Assembly: GCA_003511825.1 (NCBI GenBank)
Contig: DOIU01000242.1
Span: 1-17,188, forward strand
DNA length: 17,188 nucleotides
Direction of reading: 5' to 3'
From: Gammaproteobacteria bacterium
GTDB lineage: Bacteria; Pseudomonadota; Gammaproteobacteria; Granulosicoccales; Granulosicoccaceae
Of this stretch, positions 6,212 through 14,106 are shown piece by piece. The notes below the pieces were generated by a model that made no database searches, was not told the origin of the DNA, and saw nothing but the letters and a program-made list of their open reading frames with translations. Each line of letters begins with the position of its first letter. Position 1 is the stretch's first letter. A program made the translations under genes and the position numbers.

Positions 6212-8686
6212 TCACTGGTGTTCGATGAGGTGCGGTTCGCCGATATGAAACCCCTGGGCATAATCGACATCAAGATCGCGCATCCGCGACAGCAAACGCC
6301 CATTCTCGACAAAGGTCGCGACGGTTTTCTTGCCCAGTGTGCGAGCGATCTCATTGATGGCCTTGACCATCGCATGATCGGTGGCGTCGTCCAGCACGTC
6401 ACGCACGTAGAGTCCATCAATTTTAACGTAGTGCACAGGCAAGTTACGCATATAGGCAAACGACGATAAACCGCTGCCGAAATTATCCAGTGCGACTTTG
6501 CAGCCCAGCTCGCTGGCGAGCGTGACAAATTTGGTCGCGCTCGACAAATTGGCAATCGTTGAGGTCTCAGACAGCTCAAAGCAAAAACGCTCGGCCGGCA
6601 AGGGGCTCTGCTGAATCTTTTTGAGCAGCGACTGCGCAAAGACTTCATTGGCAAAGGAAGACGCGGAGAGATTGATGCTGCACATGCCGAGTTCGTCAAA
6701 AACGCGCGGGTTTTGCACCAACCAGGCCAGCGTGGCATCCACCACCGTCTCGTCCAATCGGGTCGAGATGCCGTAGCGCTCCGCTGCGGGCAGAAAGGCG
6801 GCGGGGTTGACCAGCGTATTGTCGGGATTGCGCAGGCGCATCAGGATTTCAAAATAGGAGCGCCAGTTTTTCTTCAAGGGCAGGATTTTTTGGTAGGCAA
6901 TGCGCACGCGCTGCTCGTTGATGGCGGCATTGATCTGATCCGCCCATTGCATTTCGCCCTGGCGAACACTCTTGGGTAAGTCATTGTCTTGATACACCAC
7001 CACGCGATTGCGCCCGGCATCCTTGGCGAGGTAACACGCCATATCCGCCGCGCGAAACAGCGCGTGAATGTTCTCCCAACGCTTGTCCACCAAGACCAAG
7101 CCAACACTCACGCCCACCGAGAAGCGATTGCCCTCCCAGAGGAAATGAAAGTTCTCGACCTCACTGCGCAGCTGATCGGCCAAACGCAAAGCTTCACTGA
7201 TGCCACAGTTGTACAGTAAGACGGCAAATTCATCGCCGCCGATCCGCGCCAGTACATCGCTTTTACGGACTTTGGCCTGCAAGGCCACCGACAGCTGGCG
7301 CAGCAGCTCGTCGCCGGCCAAATGGCCACAGCTGTCGTTCACGACTTTAAAGTTATCCAGATCCAGGAAACAAAGCGCATGCGTATCTTGCGCGTTGCGT
7401 GCACTGTGGATGGCGTCGCGCGCGCACTCCTCAAACTTGCGCCGATTCACCAAGCCGGTCAGCGAGTCGTGGCTGGCTTGGTACGCGACCGACTCCACCA
7501 GCTTGTGTTTACCGGTGATATCTCGGCCTGTGCCGCGATAGCCCGTGAATTGGCCGGTGTCACTGAATACCGGCACGCCGCTGTAACGGATCACGCGGAT
7601 ATTGCCGTCAGGATGCACCCATTTGAACTCAAAATCGCCAAAGCCTTGGTGATGCAGCAAGCGATCCAGCTGTTCGGCCCACTGGTCGTCGTTGTTCGCA
7701 TGCTCCTGCTTTTGCATCAGCTCCTGGCTGTTGCGCCCTAACAGACGGCTGATCGGCATGCCGAGCGCGGTCTCAAACTCCTGCGACAAGTAGGTAAAAT
7801 TCAGATCGGCGTCCATTTCCCAGAAGAAGTCGGCCGAGGCTTCTGCGTAGTGCTTAAAACGCTGCTCGCTCTCGATCAACAACTGCTCGGCCAGTGCCTG
7901 CTCCGTATTGTCAACAAAGCTCAGTTGCACCGCCTTTTCGTTGAGCCAGGTGACCTCGCGCGCCCAGGCATTCAGCACCACCGCTTGCTTGTCGCCGCGT
8001 ATACCTTGAATTTCGATGCGCGGCGGCAACTCTGACTGCCTGCGCGCCATCGGCAGACGCAAACCGCTGCTAAGATCCAGCCAAGGCTCAAGACGAAACA
8101 CAGCCGTCAACACACTCGCACGCAGCAAGGCTTGCGGCGACTTGTACCCCAAGATCATTGCCGCCGCGCGGTTGACGTACACCAGCTTAACACCCCGACA
8201 CACCATGGCCCCGTGCGGCAAACTATCGAGCAAGTTCTTGTAGTCAGCGCCTTGTGGCTTGCGCACGACATGCACATCACTTTGCCGATGTGCAAGCTGG
8301 TCGTGGAACATACCGTCTCGGTAGTACTCTCGCTTGGACGCCGCGGCGGCGGCGCCGGCCTTGGGCACAATGCGCATATCAATGCCGGACACAACACGAT
8401 CGGCCGCTAATACAGGCTCTCGCACCAGCACATGATGCGGTACCCGGCCATACCGCATGGGGCGCGTCGCGGATTTGGCATGAAGCACGACATCCGACTC
8501 CGTCTTTAGCGACTCCATCGCGATATCCGCATCAAACAGCTCGATGTCCGTCTTGCCGATCATGTCGTCGGGCGAATTGAAGCCCATGGCGTTGGCAAAG
8601 CTGGTGCTGCACGCGAGGTAGACGAGATCGGTGTCTTTGAGTGCAACGCAATCTGACGGCATGTTTCTAGTGGTGTGTTTGGCCAT
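6212..8686 (-). CDS. PAS-PAS-PAS-GGDEF-EAL c-di-GMP signalling protein with degenerate EAL site
   Basis: 824 residues without membrane segments. Domains by eye: an N-terminal PAS (about 10-80, with the 'IGKTDIELFD' pattern), a second PAS (about 148-265), a third PAS/PAC (about 275-395, ending RGTGRDITGKHKL), GGDEF (about 400-565) and EAL (about 575-820). The diguanylate cyclase site is intact (RIGGDEFAVLLY), and RKSD five residues before it is a standard RxxD product-inhibition site. The phosphodiesterase site is not intact: EAL is EIL (often tolerated), DDFG is DNFG (Asn codon 6482-6484), and the usual AEFVEN is ATFVEN (Thr codon 6314-6316). NLS, FELSE, VKIDG and YAQGF are kept. I infer a cyclase with an EAL domain that binds or senses rather than cleaves c-di-GMP. 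ATG 8686 has no strong ribosome binding site; ATG 8662 is the alternative. Confidence 0.9.
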   Translation of the reverse strand: MAKHTTRNMPSDCVALKDTDLVYLACSTSFANAMGFNSPDDMIGKTDIELFDADIAMESLKTESDVVLHAKSATRPMRYGRVPHHVLVREPVLAADRVVSGIDMRIVPKAGAAAAASKREYYRDGMFHDQLAHRQSDVHVVRKPQGADYKNLLDSLPHGAMVCRGVKLVYVNRAAAMILGYKSPQALLRASVLTAVFRLEPWLDLSSGLRLPMARRQSELPPRIEIQGIRGDKQAVVLNAWAREVTWLNEKAVQLSFVDNTEQALAEQLLIESEQRFKHYAEASADFFWEMDADLNFTYLSQEFETALGMPISRLLGRNSQELMQKQEHANNDDQWAEQLDRLLHHQGFGDFEFKWVHPDGNIRVIRYSGVPVFSDTGQFTGYRGTGRDITGKHKLVESVAYQASHDSLTGLVNRRKFEECARDAIHSARNAQDTHALCFLDLDNFKVVNDSCGHLAGDELLRQLSVALQAKVRKSDVLARIGGDEFAVLLYNCGISEALRLADQLRSEVENFHFLWEGNRFSVGVSVGLVLVDKRWENIHALFRAADMACYLAKDAGRNRVVVYQDNDLPKSVRQGEMQWADQINAAINEQRVRIAYQKILPLKKNWRSYFEILMRLRNPDNTLVNPAAFLPAAERYGISTRLDETVVDATLAWLVQNPRVFDELGMCSINLSASSFANEVFAQSLLKKIQQSPLPAERFCFELSETSTIANLSSATKFVTLASELGCKVALDNFGSGLSSFAYMRNLPVHYVKIDGLYVRDVLDDATDHAMVKAINEIARTLGKKTVATFVENGRLLSRMRDLDVDYAQGFHIGEPHLIEHQ

Positions 8687-8705
8687 TCACAAGTGACATC
8701 GGTTG

Positions 8706-8720
8706 ACAACAAGTTGTTGT
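8706..8720. promoter_or_regulatory. 15-bp perfect palindrome upstream of the PAS-GGDEF-EAL gene
   Basis: ACAACAAGTTGTTGT has seven-base arms around a central G, 19 bases before the ATG at 8686. A TTGACA (8703-8708, plus strand) overlaps it, but no good -10 follows at 17 bp. It looks like an operator for a dimeric repressor; function is inference. Confidence 0.35.
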
Positions 8721-8959
8721 TTTCGTGGTTACGGGCCCGCGAGGCGTCTACAGATGGCACGTTGGCCACTGAGAGACGGTGCCTTGCGGTATCAGCCTCT
8801 TCGCTGACGACAAACCTTGCCGGTGCCTGTCCTTTTGCTTTGGCATCAGGTATTTTGCCGCGTCAGGCACTGGCAATTTTAGATGCCGATCACAAAACGG
8901 TATTTGTGCCGCCGCGCCGATACCGCTTCGTCAGATGCGATTTGGGATTCGGAGACGTT

Positions 8960-9559
8960 ATGCGCGCACAACTCGACTTCTATTTTGATTTTTCATCGCC
9001 CTATGGTTACCTCGCGAGCGAACGCGTTGAAGCCTTGGCGCAAAAACACGATCTGGACCTTCAGTGGCATGCTATCGCACTGGGGTTTATTTTTCCTCTG
9101 ACGGGCCAGCAACCCGTGGTGAATGTCCCATTGATGCGCGACTATTTTCTGCATGACGTGCAACGCTGCGCGCGTGACAACGCGCTGGCATACCATCATC
9201 CCGACGTTTTTCCGGTCGGCACGGTGGCCGCTTGCCGCACGTTCTACTGGCTCAAGCAGCATCATCCGGCCTTGCTGATCCCTTTTACCCACGCCGTGTA
9301 TCGCGCGTATTTCACGCAGGGTGAACCCATCGCCAGCGCCGACGACGTCGCATCCGTGGCCGTCCGCGCCGGGCTGCAACCCGATGGCCTTACACAAGCC
9401 AGTCAAGACCCGGCCGTGAAAGCGGCCACCAAAAACGCCATTGATGACGCTGTAGCGCGCGGTGTGTTTGGCTCTCCCTACTTTTTAATCGGTGACGAGC
9501 CGTTTTGGGGCAACGATCGGATTGAGCAGATTGATCGCTATCTGAGCGAGCCCGCATGA
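8960..9559 (+). CDS. 2-hydroxychromene-2-carboxylate isomerase / DsbA-family oxidoreductase
   Basis: 199 residues from ATG 8960, chosen because GGAG lies six to seven bases upstream and the conserved fold starts at once (MRAQLDFYFDFSSPYGYLAS). The frame is open further upstream but that part shows no family resemblance. The protein belongs to the kappa-GST/HCCA isomerase branch of the thioredoxin fold, glutathione-dependent enzymes first described in naphthalene breakdown, though many members have unknown substrates. Seen: the active-site serine in the SSPYGYLA turn in place of a CxxC, an inserted helical domain (about 65-160), and the cis-proline region GVFGSPYFLIGDEPFWGNDR. No aromatic-degradation genes are near, so the physiological substrate is open. 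It overlaps the next gene by four bases. Confidence 0.9.
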   Translation: MRAQLDFYFDFSSPYGYLASERVEALAQKHDLDLQWHAIALGFIFPLTGQQPVVNVPLMRDYFLHDVQRCARDNALAYHHPDVFPVGTVAACRTFYWLKQHHPALLIPFTHAVYRAYFTQGEPIASADDVASVAVRAGLQPDGLTQASQDPAVKAATKNAIDDAVARGVFGSPYFLIGDEPFWGNDRIEQIDRYLSEPA

Positions 9560-9894
9560 CGCCAACCCCGCAGTCGCCCGAGAGCAAAGCAAACAATCTC
9601 GCGCTACTGGTTTACCTGCTCCAGCTGCTCAGTGTGTTGTTTGGCGTGACCTTGGTGATGGCGATTATCATCAATCACAGTCGCGCCCGCGCCGTCGAGG
9701 GCTGCTTGGCGGCATCACACTTTCGTTGGCAAATCATCACGTTCTGGGTGGGCGCGGCGGTGTTCGGCGTGGGCTTGCTGCTGGGGCTGTCGCTCGGTAT
9801 TTATCCCATGCTGTCGGCGGTTGTCTGGCTGTACTATCGCGCCATCAAAGGCTGGCTGTACCTGCGCAAAAATCGCCCGGCACCGGCTTATTGA
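9556..9894 (+). CDS. DUF4870/Tic20-like small membrane protein
   Basis: 112 residues, starting at ATG 9556 within the ATGA overlap with the isomerase, so the two are probably translated together. Three or four hydrophobic segments are seen: LLVYLLQLLSVLFGVTLVMAI (about 16-36), FWVGAAVFGVGLLLGLSLGI (about 60-80) and MLSAVVWLYYRAIKGWLYL (about 84-102). Between the first two is the polar motif ASHFRWQIITFW, which is characteristic of a widespread gammaproteobacterial family of uncharacterised inner-membrane proteins. No catalytic motif is evident and the function is unknown. It converges on the CoA-transferase gene nine bases away. Confidence 0.82.
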   Translation: MTPTPQSPESKANNLALLVYLLQLLSVLFGVTLVMAIIINHSRARAVEGCLAASHFRWQIITFWVGAAVFGVGLLLGLSLGIYPMLSAVVWLYYRAIKGWLYLRKNRPAPAY

Positions 9895-9903
9895 CGGGGT
9901 CGA

Positions 9904-11106
9904 TTAAAACGGATCAATCACGCCGCTGTCTTGCAGCGTGCGAATCTCCTCCGCACTGAGCAAACTACTGAACACTTCGCGATTGTGCGCGCCCAAGGCA
10001 GGGCCGCCCCATTGCGTGCCGCCCGGCGTTTTTGACAAATGGGGTGCGATAGCCGGCACTTCTAGCTGCCGCTCGTCGCTGAGTGCGACCGACTCAAACA
10101 ACCCTCGGGCGCGGTAATGCGGGTCGGTGAACATGTCTTTCACGGAATAAATCGGGCCTGCCGGCACCACAGCCTCATCCAGGATGCGCAATACCGTCTC
10201 AGCATCGTTGGCGGCTGTCCAGGCGCTGATGGCGGCATCAATCCCCTGCTCGTGCTGCACGCGGCCTGCATTATCAGCAAACCGCGAATCATGCGCCATG
10301 TCCGGCCGCCCCGCAGCCTCCATCAGGCGTACAAACAACGAATCGCCGTTAGCACCGATCACCACGTAGTGGCCATCTCGGCACAGATAGGTGTTGGTTG
10401 GCACAATACCGGTGAGCGTCGATCCAGACGGTTCGCGCACTTCACCACCGCCCGAAAACTCGGGTACGACGCCTTCCATCACGTTGAACACGGACTCATA
10501 AATGGCGACATCCACCACCTGCCCCGTATCGGCAACTTTGCCGCGCGCGATGATCGCCAACAAGGTACCCATGACGGCATGCAGCGCCGCCAGCGTATCG
10601 CCCAAGCTTAAATTGGGGCGCACCGGCGGACGATCGGGAAAGCCGTTGACGTAGCGAAACCCCCCATAAGCCTCGCACACAGACGCAAAGCCGGGCTTAC
10701 TCGCGTTGGGCCCCGTCTGGCCATAGCCGGAGACACGCGTGACGATCAGCCCGGGATTTGACGCCTCAAAGGTGTCGGGCCCCAAGCCCCATTTCTCGAG
10801 GGTGCCGGGCCGAAAATTCTCAATAAGTACATCACTGCGATCAATCAGGCGCCTGGCCACGGCTCTGCCCTGGTCCGCGCGTAAGTCCAGGGTGATGGAT
10901 TTTTTATTGCGGCCAATGCTGTGCCACCACCAGGAGGTGCCGTCCTTGTCGCGTGCACGCCACCCGCGCAAGGGATCACCTTTTCCGGGCGGCTCAATTT
11001 TAATCACCTCTGCGCCGAAATACGCCAACACACTGGCAGCGAACGGGCCAGCAATGAGCTGCCCCATCTCAATCACGCGAATGCCCGCTAAGGGTTTGCT
11101 CGTCAT
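9904..11106 (-). CDS. CaiB/BaiF family (class III) CoA-transferase
   Basis: 400 residues from ATG 11106, the family length. Class III CoA-transferases move CoA between carboxylic acids through aspartyl-CoA intermediates. Seen: N-terminal LAGIRVIEMGQLIAGPFAAS, then FGAEVIKIEPPGKGDPLRGW, SITLDLRADQGRA, DVLIENFRPGTLEKWGLGPD, VSGYGQTGP, and the catalytic aspartate in LSLGDTLAALHAVMG. The C-terminal VPAGPIYSVKDMFTDPHYRARG is also typical. Three in-frame ATGs lie close together (11127, 11112, 11106). GGAG is nine bases before 11106 but only three before 11112, so 11106 is preferred. The acyl substrate cannot be read from sequence, and no acyl-CoA ligase, dehydrogenase or hydratase gene is adjacent. 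Confidence 0.92.
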   Translation of the reverse strand: MTSKPLAGIRVIEMGQLIAGPFAASVLAYFGAEVIKIEPPGKGDPLRGWRARDKDGTSWWWHSIGRNKKSITLDLRADQGRAVARRLIDRSDVLIENFRPGTLEKWGLGPDTFEASNPGLIVTRVSGYGQTGPNASKPGFASVCEAYGGFRYVNGFPDRPPVRPNLSLGDTLAALHAVMGTLLAIIARGKVADTGQVVDVAIYESVFNVMEGVVPEFSGGGEVREPSGSTLTGIVPTNTYLCRDGHYVVIGANGDSLFVRLMEAAGRPDMAHDSRFADNAGRVQHEQGIDAAISAWTAANDAETVLRILDEAVVPAGPIYSVKDMFTDPHYRARGLFESVALSDERQLEVPAIAPHLSKTPGGTQWGGPALGAHNREVFSSLLSAEEIRTLQDSGVIDPF

Positions 11107-11262
11107 GTTCATGCTCTCCAATAACACATGCCAGGCACGCTCCGACTGCGTTGAACGTGCATCAAACCCCAGTCGGCATGAGTGATCTGCAAGCCATGCA
11201 CGATGTACTTATCAGATCGACAACAGCCCGGCCCGCAGGCGCCTATGCCATCACTGAACAAT

Positions 11263-11295
11263 CTGTTAATTAATTACAGAAAACTACACTAAAAT
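11263..11295 (+). promoter_or_regulatory. AT-rich candidate promoter with inverted repeat before the DHp-receiver gene
   Basis: TTAATT (11266-11271), 18 bp and TAAAAT (11290-11295) form a possible promoter in an AT-rich island in an otherwise GC-rich gap. The -35 half overlaps an inverted repeat CTGT-N9-ACAG (11263-11279). The leader would be about 100 bases. Weak match; read by eye. Confidence 0.35.
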
Positions 11296-11401
11296 TGTTT
11301 AGGCTGCGACTTTATCTTTCACCACTTACCCAGGGTGAGTGACAGCACACGGGCCTGCCAAATCCTTGCGTCAGGCTTGCAGTTAAACGAACAGGTGCGT
11401 T

Positions 11402-12127
11402 GTGACAGAACACTCCGAAAATCAACATGAGCAAGACCTCCAGAAACGCTGCCGAAAACTGATCCATGACCTGCGCACGCCGCTGTTTTGCATTGAGATC
11501 AACAGCAAAAGCCTGCAATTGCATATGCCGCAATTGCTGAACGCCTATGCGAAAGTCACCGACGGGGACATCCCCGCCGAGCACCTCGAGGTGCTTGCCG
11601 ACGCCGGTGATGACATCAAGCAGCAGCTGGTGACTGTCAATCAGAAACTCGACACCATGGTCGAGCTGTTGCGCAACGCGGAATCCCGCGCTTCGCGCCG
11701 CGATTTGCGCAATATACAAAGCGACGTCAAGCTGAAGTTTTCACTGGACGCCAATATTCGCGTGCTGCTCGCCGAGGATGAAGCCATCCACCGCGATATT
11801 GCCAGTAAAGTCTTATCAAATATTGACTGCCAATTTGACGTCGTCACCCATGGCCTCACCGCCGTTGAAGCCGCTGAGAACCAGCAGTTTGATTTGATAC
11901 TGATGGATTTACAGATGCCTGAGATGAGCGGAGAAGCCGCCACGCGAGCCATTCGCCAACTCAGCCCCAGACATCAGCAAATCCCGATCATTGGCTTGTC
12001 CAACATTGAACCGCCCGACACCCAAGCGTTCTTTGCCATGGGCTTTAACACCTTCTTATTGAAGCCGCTTAAACTCGCTGCGTTGACGAACATGCTCAGA
12101 CAGCTCGATGCGCTTTGCAAACCCTAG
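11402..12127 (+). CDS. Stand-alone histidine-phosphoacceptor (DHp) segment fused to a response-regulator receiver
   Basis: 241 residues from GTG 11402, with AGG six bases upstream. N-terminal part (about 15-100): CRKLIHDLRTPLFCIEI is an H-box with the phosphoacceptor histidine, followed by a helical stretch (HMPQLLNAYAKV, EHLEVLADAGDDI, VNQKLDTMVELLRNAE) that reads like the second helix of a kinase dimerisation domain with a long loop. From memory this pattern recalls the DHp of CqsS/LqsS-type hybrid kinases; that is inference. After a ~20-residue linker comes a complete receiver (about 118-238): acidic pair in LLAEDEAIH, phosphoacceptor Asp in ILMDLQMPEMSG, Ser in IIGLSN, Lys in LLKPLKL. There are no N, G1, F or G2 boxes, so it cannot autophosphorylate. 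It likely takes part in a phosphorelay, with the convergent kinase the obvious partner. Confidence 0.85.
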   Translation: MTEHSENQHEQDLQKRCRKLIHDLRTPLFCIEINSKSLQLHMPQLLNAYAKVTDGDIPAEHLEVLADAGDDIKQQLVTVNQKLDTMVELLRNAESRASRRDLRNIQSDVKLKFSLDANIRVLLAEDEAIHRDIASKVLSNIDCQFDVVTHGLTAVEAAENQQFDLILMDLQMPEMSGEAATRAIRQLSPRHQQIPIIGLSNIEPPDTQAFFAMGFNTFLLKPLKLAALTNMLRQLDALCKP

Positions 12128-13999
12128 CGTAAAGGTTGTCCCGTGGCCTGGCTCACTCGCGACCTCAATGGTCGCTCGATGCTCATCGACAATGCGTTTC
12201 ACGGCGCGCAAGCCAACACCGCTGCCAGTGGCTTTTTGGCTATCAGCCTGCGACCAGAGCGCCCGCTGCTGCTCTATTGACATGCCGCAGCCGTTGTCGC
12301 GCAGACTCACCCAGACCCGGTCATTGGTTTGACCACCCGCGACGGTGAGCGTCAGCGGCCGGTTCGGCAGTTGGGCCTCCACCGAGTTTTTGATCAGATT
12401 GATGAACAAAATTTTGAGGTCGTTGATATCGCCGACGACCGCCGGCAGATCACCCATCTCAAAGTGCACATCACTTAAGTCGCGCTCAAACAGCACAATG
12501 CAGCCGCGAATCACATGCTCAAGCGTGACCGGCTTGGTCTGACGCTCGCGTTGCCCCCGCAATATGCTGCTCATCATACTGACCAACTGCGTGCCGCGTG
12601 CCACTTGCTCCAGAATAATGCGATGCTGCTTCTCGCGATCGTAGAGGTCGTTAGACACGACACCATCGATGATAGACAGTGGCGCTTTAATGTCGTGGTG
12701 GTATTGATTCATCAACTCAATCAACGACATCGTCTTCTGCGCCTCGTCCAGATCATCGATCAAGGCATCGTGTTCGATAATGCGTGACAGTGTCGCGGGC
12801 AATTCCGTCATCAACCATTGCAGCAGCTGAATATCGTCGTAACGAAAGTAGCTGCGCTTGTAGGACAGTGATGGGCCCACGACCAACAGAGCCATCAATC
12901 GCCCTTCGTAGAACAAGGGCAGACAGACAATCGCCTCACAGTCTCGCATCACACGGACCAGCGGTTCCTCTGCCTCATCAATCATGATGAGTTGCGAGCC
13001 ATCCTTGGCCAACGCGGGGAGATCCGCCTGACTGGGCATGGCCAGCACCTCACCATCGATCCGACGCAAACTCCCCGACGATCCGTCCTCAGGCACCCGA
13101 ACAAGCAGAAACTCGTAGCGCTCCAGGAGCATCACGCCCTTGAGGTAGTGGTCCAACACTGCCCGCAGGTCATCCATTTCGATGCTGCGTTTAAACGCCC
13201 GTTGGGTGGCCCGCTTAACCGAATAGACGTCATAACCACCGCTTAGAATGAGCTTGCGTGTTCCAGGCTGAACCAGTCGCAAAATGTGCGGATACGCCTC
13301 CATCGCGAGAATAAGAAAGATAGCGGAAAACACGAGCAGGCTGTTGCCTTGCAGCCATTGTTCGCCCAACTGCGTGACAGCGACATACAAGCCTAAGGTG
13401 AACCCCACGGCAAGGACACGCGCAAACAATGCGCTCAAGGCCGAGCCGGCATCCGTGAGGTGATGATTGATGGTGGCATACAGCAGCACAAACACGAAAA
13501 CCGCGTTAGACAGCGCACCCAATAAGCCTGATAGATACGCACCCACTTGTGCCGCCACGGCGATACTGGCCAAGCTGAACGCGCTGATCCAGCCGAGTGA
13601 AATCAGCAGCCAATTGATTCTGCGTCGCTCTCGTTCGGGCACAACCCGTCTCCGAATGAAAGCCAATATCAGAGAGCCCAGCATCGCGAGGAAAAAGATC
13701 ACCAAGAAAGCGCGATGAATGGCATCAGGCTGCGGCAAAAAACCCGACTGTGCCGGCACTAACACGGAAGGCATCAGCGTGTTGTTGACTAACGCCAGCG
13801 CCGCTGCCCCGATAAACCCCGGCATCAGCACCAATCGTTTAAACCACTGGGAGGAAGCACCGCAGATATGCCAGGTCAGAAGGGCCATCGTCACCGGTGC
13901 CAAAAACATCCCTATGCGCGTGAGATGAAACCAGGGCGCGAGTGCTTCAACATCGTTCATGCTGCTCAGCAGATAGAGTTCTGTTTGCCACAGCCCCAA
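12056..13999 (-). CDS. Membrane sensor histidine kinase (multi-TM, GAF, HisKA, HATPase)
   Basis: Open frame of 647 residues beginning at a TTG (13999), but it is probably the 3' part of a longer gene: the residues just upstream in this frame (VALAFFAFC) complete a membrane helix, and no proper start lies there. Seen: about seven further hydrophobic segments in residues 1-235 (for instance RIGMFLAPVTMALLTW, HRAFLVIFFLAMLGSLILAF, NSLLVFSAIFLILAMEAY), resembling the 7TM-type kinase input region. Then a GAF-like domain (about 265-410; CLPLFYEGRLMALLVVG), the H-box MNQYHHDIKAPLSII, N-box FINLIKNSVEAQ, G1 DNGCGM and G2 GSGVGL. The catalytic domain therefore looks complete. The 3' end overlaps the convergent DHp-receiver gene by 72 bp. 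The ligand is unknown. See the separate entry for the displaced N-terminus. Confidence 0.88.
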   Translation of the reverse strand: MGLWQTELYLLSSMNDVEALAPWFHLTRIGMFLAPVTMALLTWHICGASSQWFKRLVLMPGFIGAAALALVNNTLMPSVLVPAQSGFLPQPDAIHRAFLVIFFLAMLGSLILAFIRRRVVPERERRRINWLLISLGWISAFSLASIAVAAQVGAYLSGLLGALSNAVFVFVLLYATINHHLTDAGSALSALFARVLAVGFTLGLYVAVTQLGEQWLQGNSLLVFSAIFLILAMEAYPHILRLVQPGTRKLILSGGYDVYSVKRATQRAFKRSIEMDDLRAVLDHYLKGVMLLERYEFLLVRVPEDGSSGSLRRIDGEVLAMPSQADLPALAKDGSQLIMIDEAEEPLVRVMRDCEAIVCLPLFYEGRLMALLVVGPSLSYKRSYFRYDDIQLLQWLMTELPATLSRIIEHDALIDDLDEAQKTMSLIELMNQYHHDIKAPLSIIDGVVSNDLYDREKQHRIILEQVARGTQLVSMMSSILRGQRERQTKPVTLEHVIRGCIVLFERDLSDVHFEMGDLPAVVGDINDLKILFINLIKNSVEAQLPNRPLTLTVAGGQTNDRVWVSLRDNGCGMSIEQQRALWSQADSQKATGSGVGLRAVKRIVDEHRATIEVASEPGHGTTFTLGFAKRIELSEHVRQRSEFKRLQ

Positions 14000-14106
14000 A
14001 CAGAACGCGAAGAACGCGAGCGCAACCGACGCCGGTTGTCATGCCTGGACAAGGCAAACAGCCCGACGACGAAATCGACAATGGCCGTTACGATGTAGGT
14101 AATCAT
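13966..14106 (-). pseudogene. Frame-displaced N-terminus of the histidine kinase
   Basis: From ATG 14106 the minus strand encodes MITYIVTAIVDFVVGLFALS followed by RHDNRRR, a typical first membrane helix plus basic turn of multi-TM sensor kinases. The frame then runs into arginine/serine-rich nonsense and stops at 13966-13968. The natural continuation (second helix, VALAFFAFCLGLW) lies in the neighbouring frame, whose upstream stop is at 14039-14041. A one-base loss, most likely between about 14020 and 14038, would explain this. With the frame restored the kinase would be roughly 683 residues. Either the kinase is damaged or there is a sequencing error; no slippery heptamer is seen. The ribosome binding site before 14106 is poor (GGTGAG touching the ATG, AAGGGA at 13 bases). 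Confidence 0.65.

Noticed and set aside
8675..8959. In-frame extension of the HCCA isomerase by 95 codons upstream of ATG 8960.
   Set aside because: No family similarity, and it would overlap the divergent gene start. The ATG at 8960 has GGAG at good spacing and begins exactly at the conserved fold.
11263..11279. A LexA-box-like sequence, CTGT-N9-ACAG, before the DHp-receiver gene.
   Set aside because: The gammaproteobacterial SOS box is CTG-N10-CAG; here the spacer is one base longer, so LexA control is not supported. Kept only as a general inverted repeat.
13966..14106. Programmed ribosomal frameshifting as the explanation for the split kinase N-terminus.
   Set aside because: The overlap of the two open frames (13969-14038) shows no slippery heptamer, and the simplest account is a one-base loss or sequence error.
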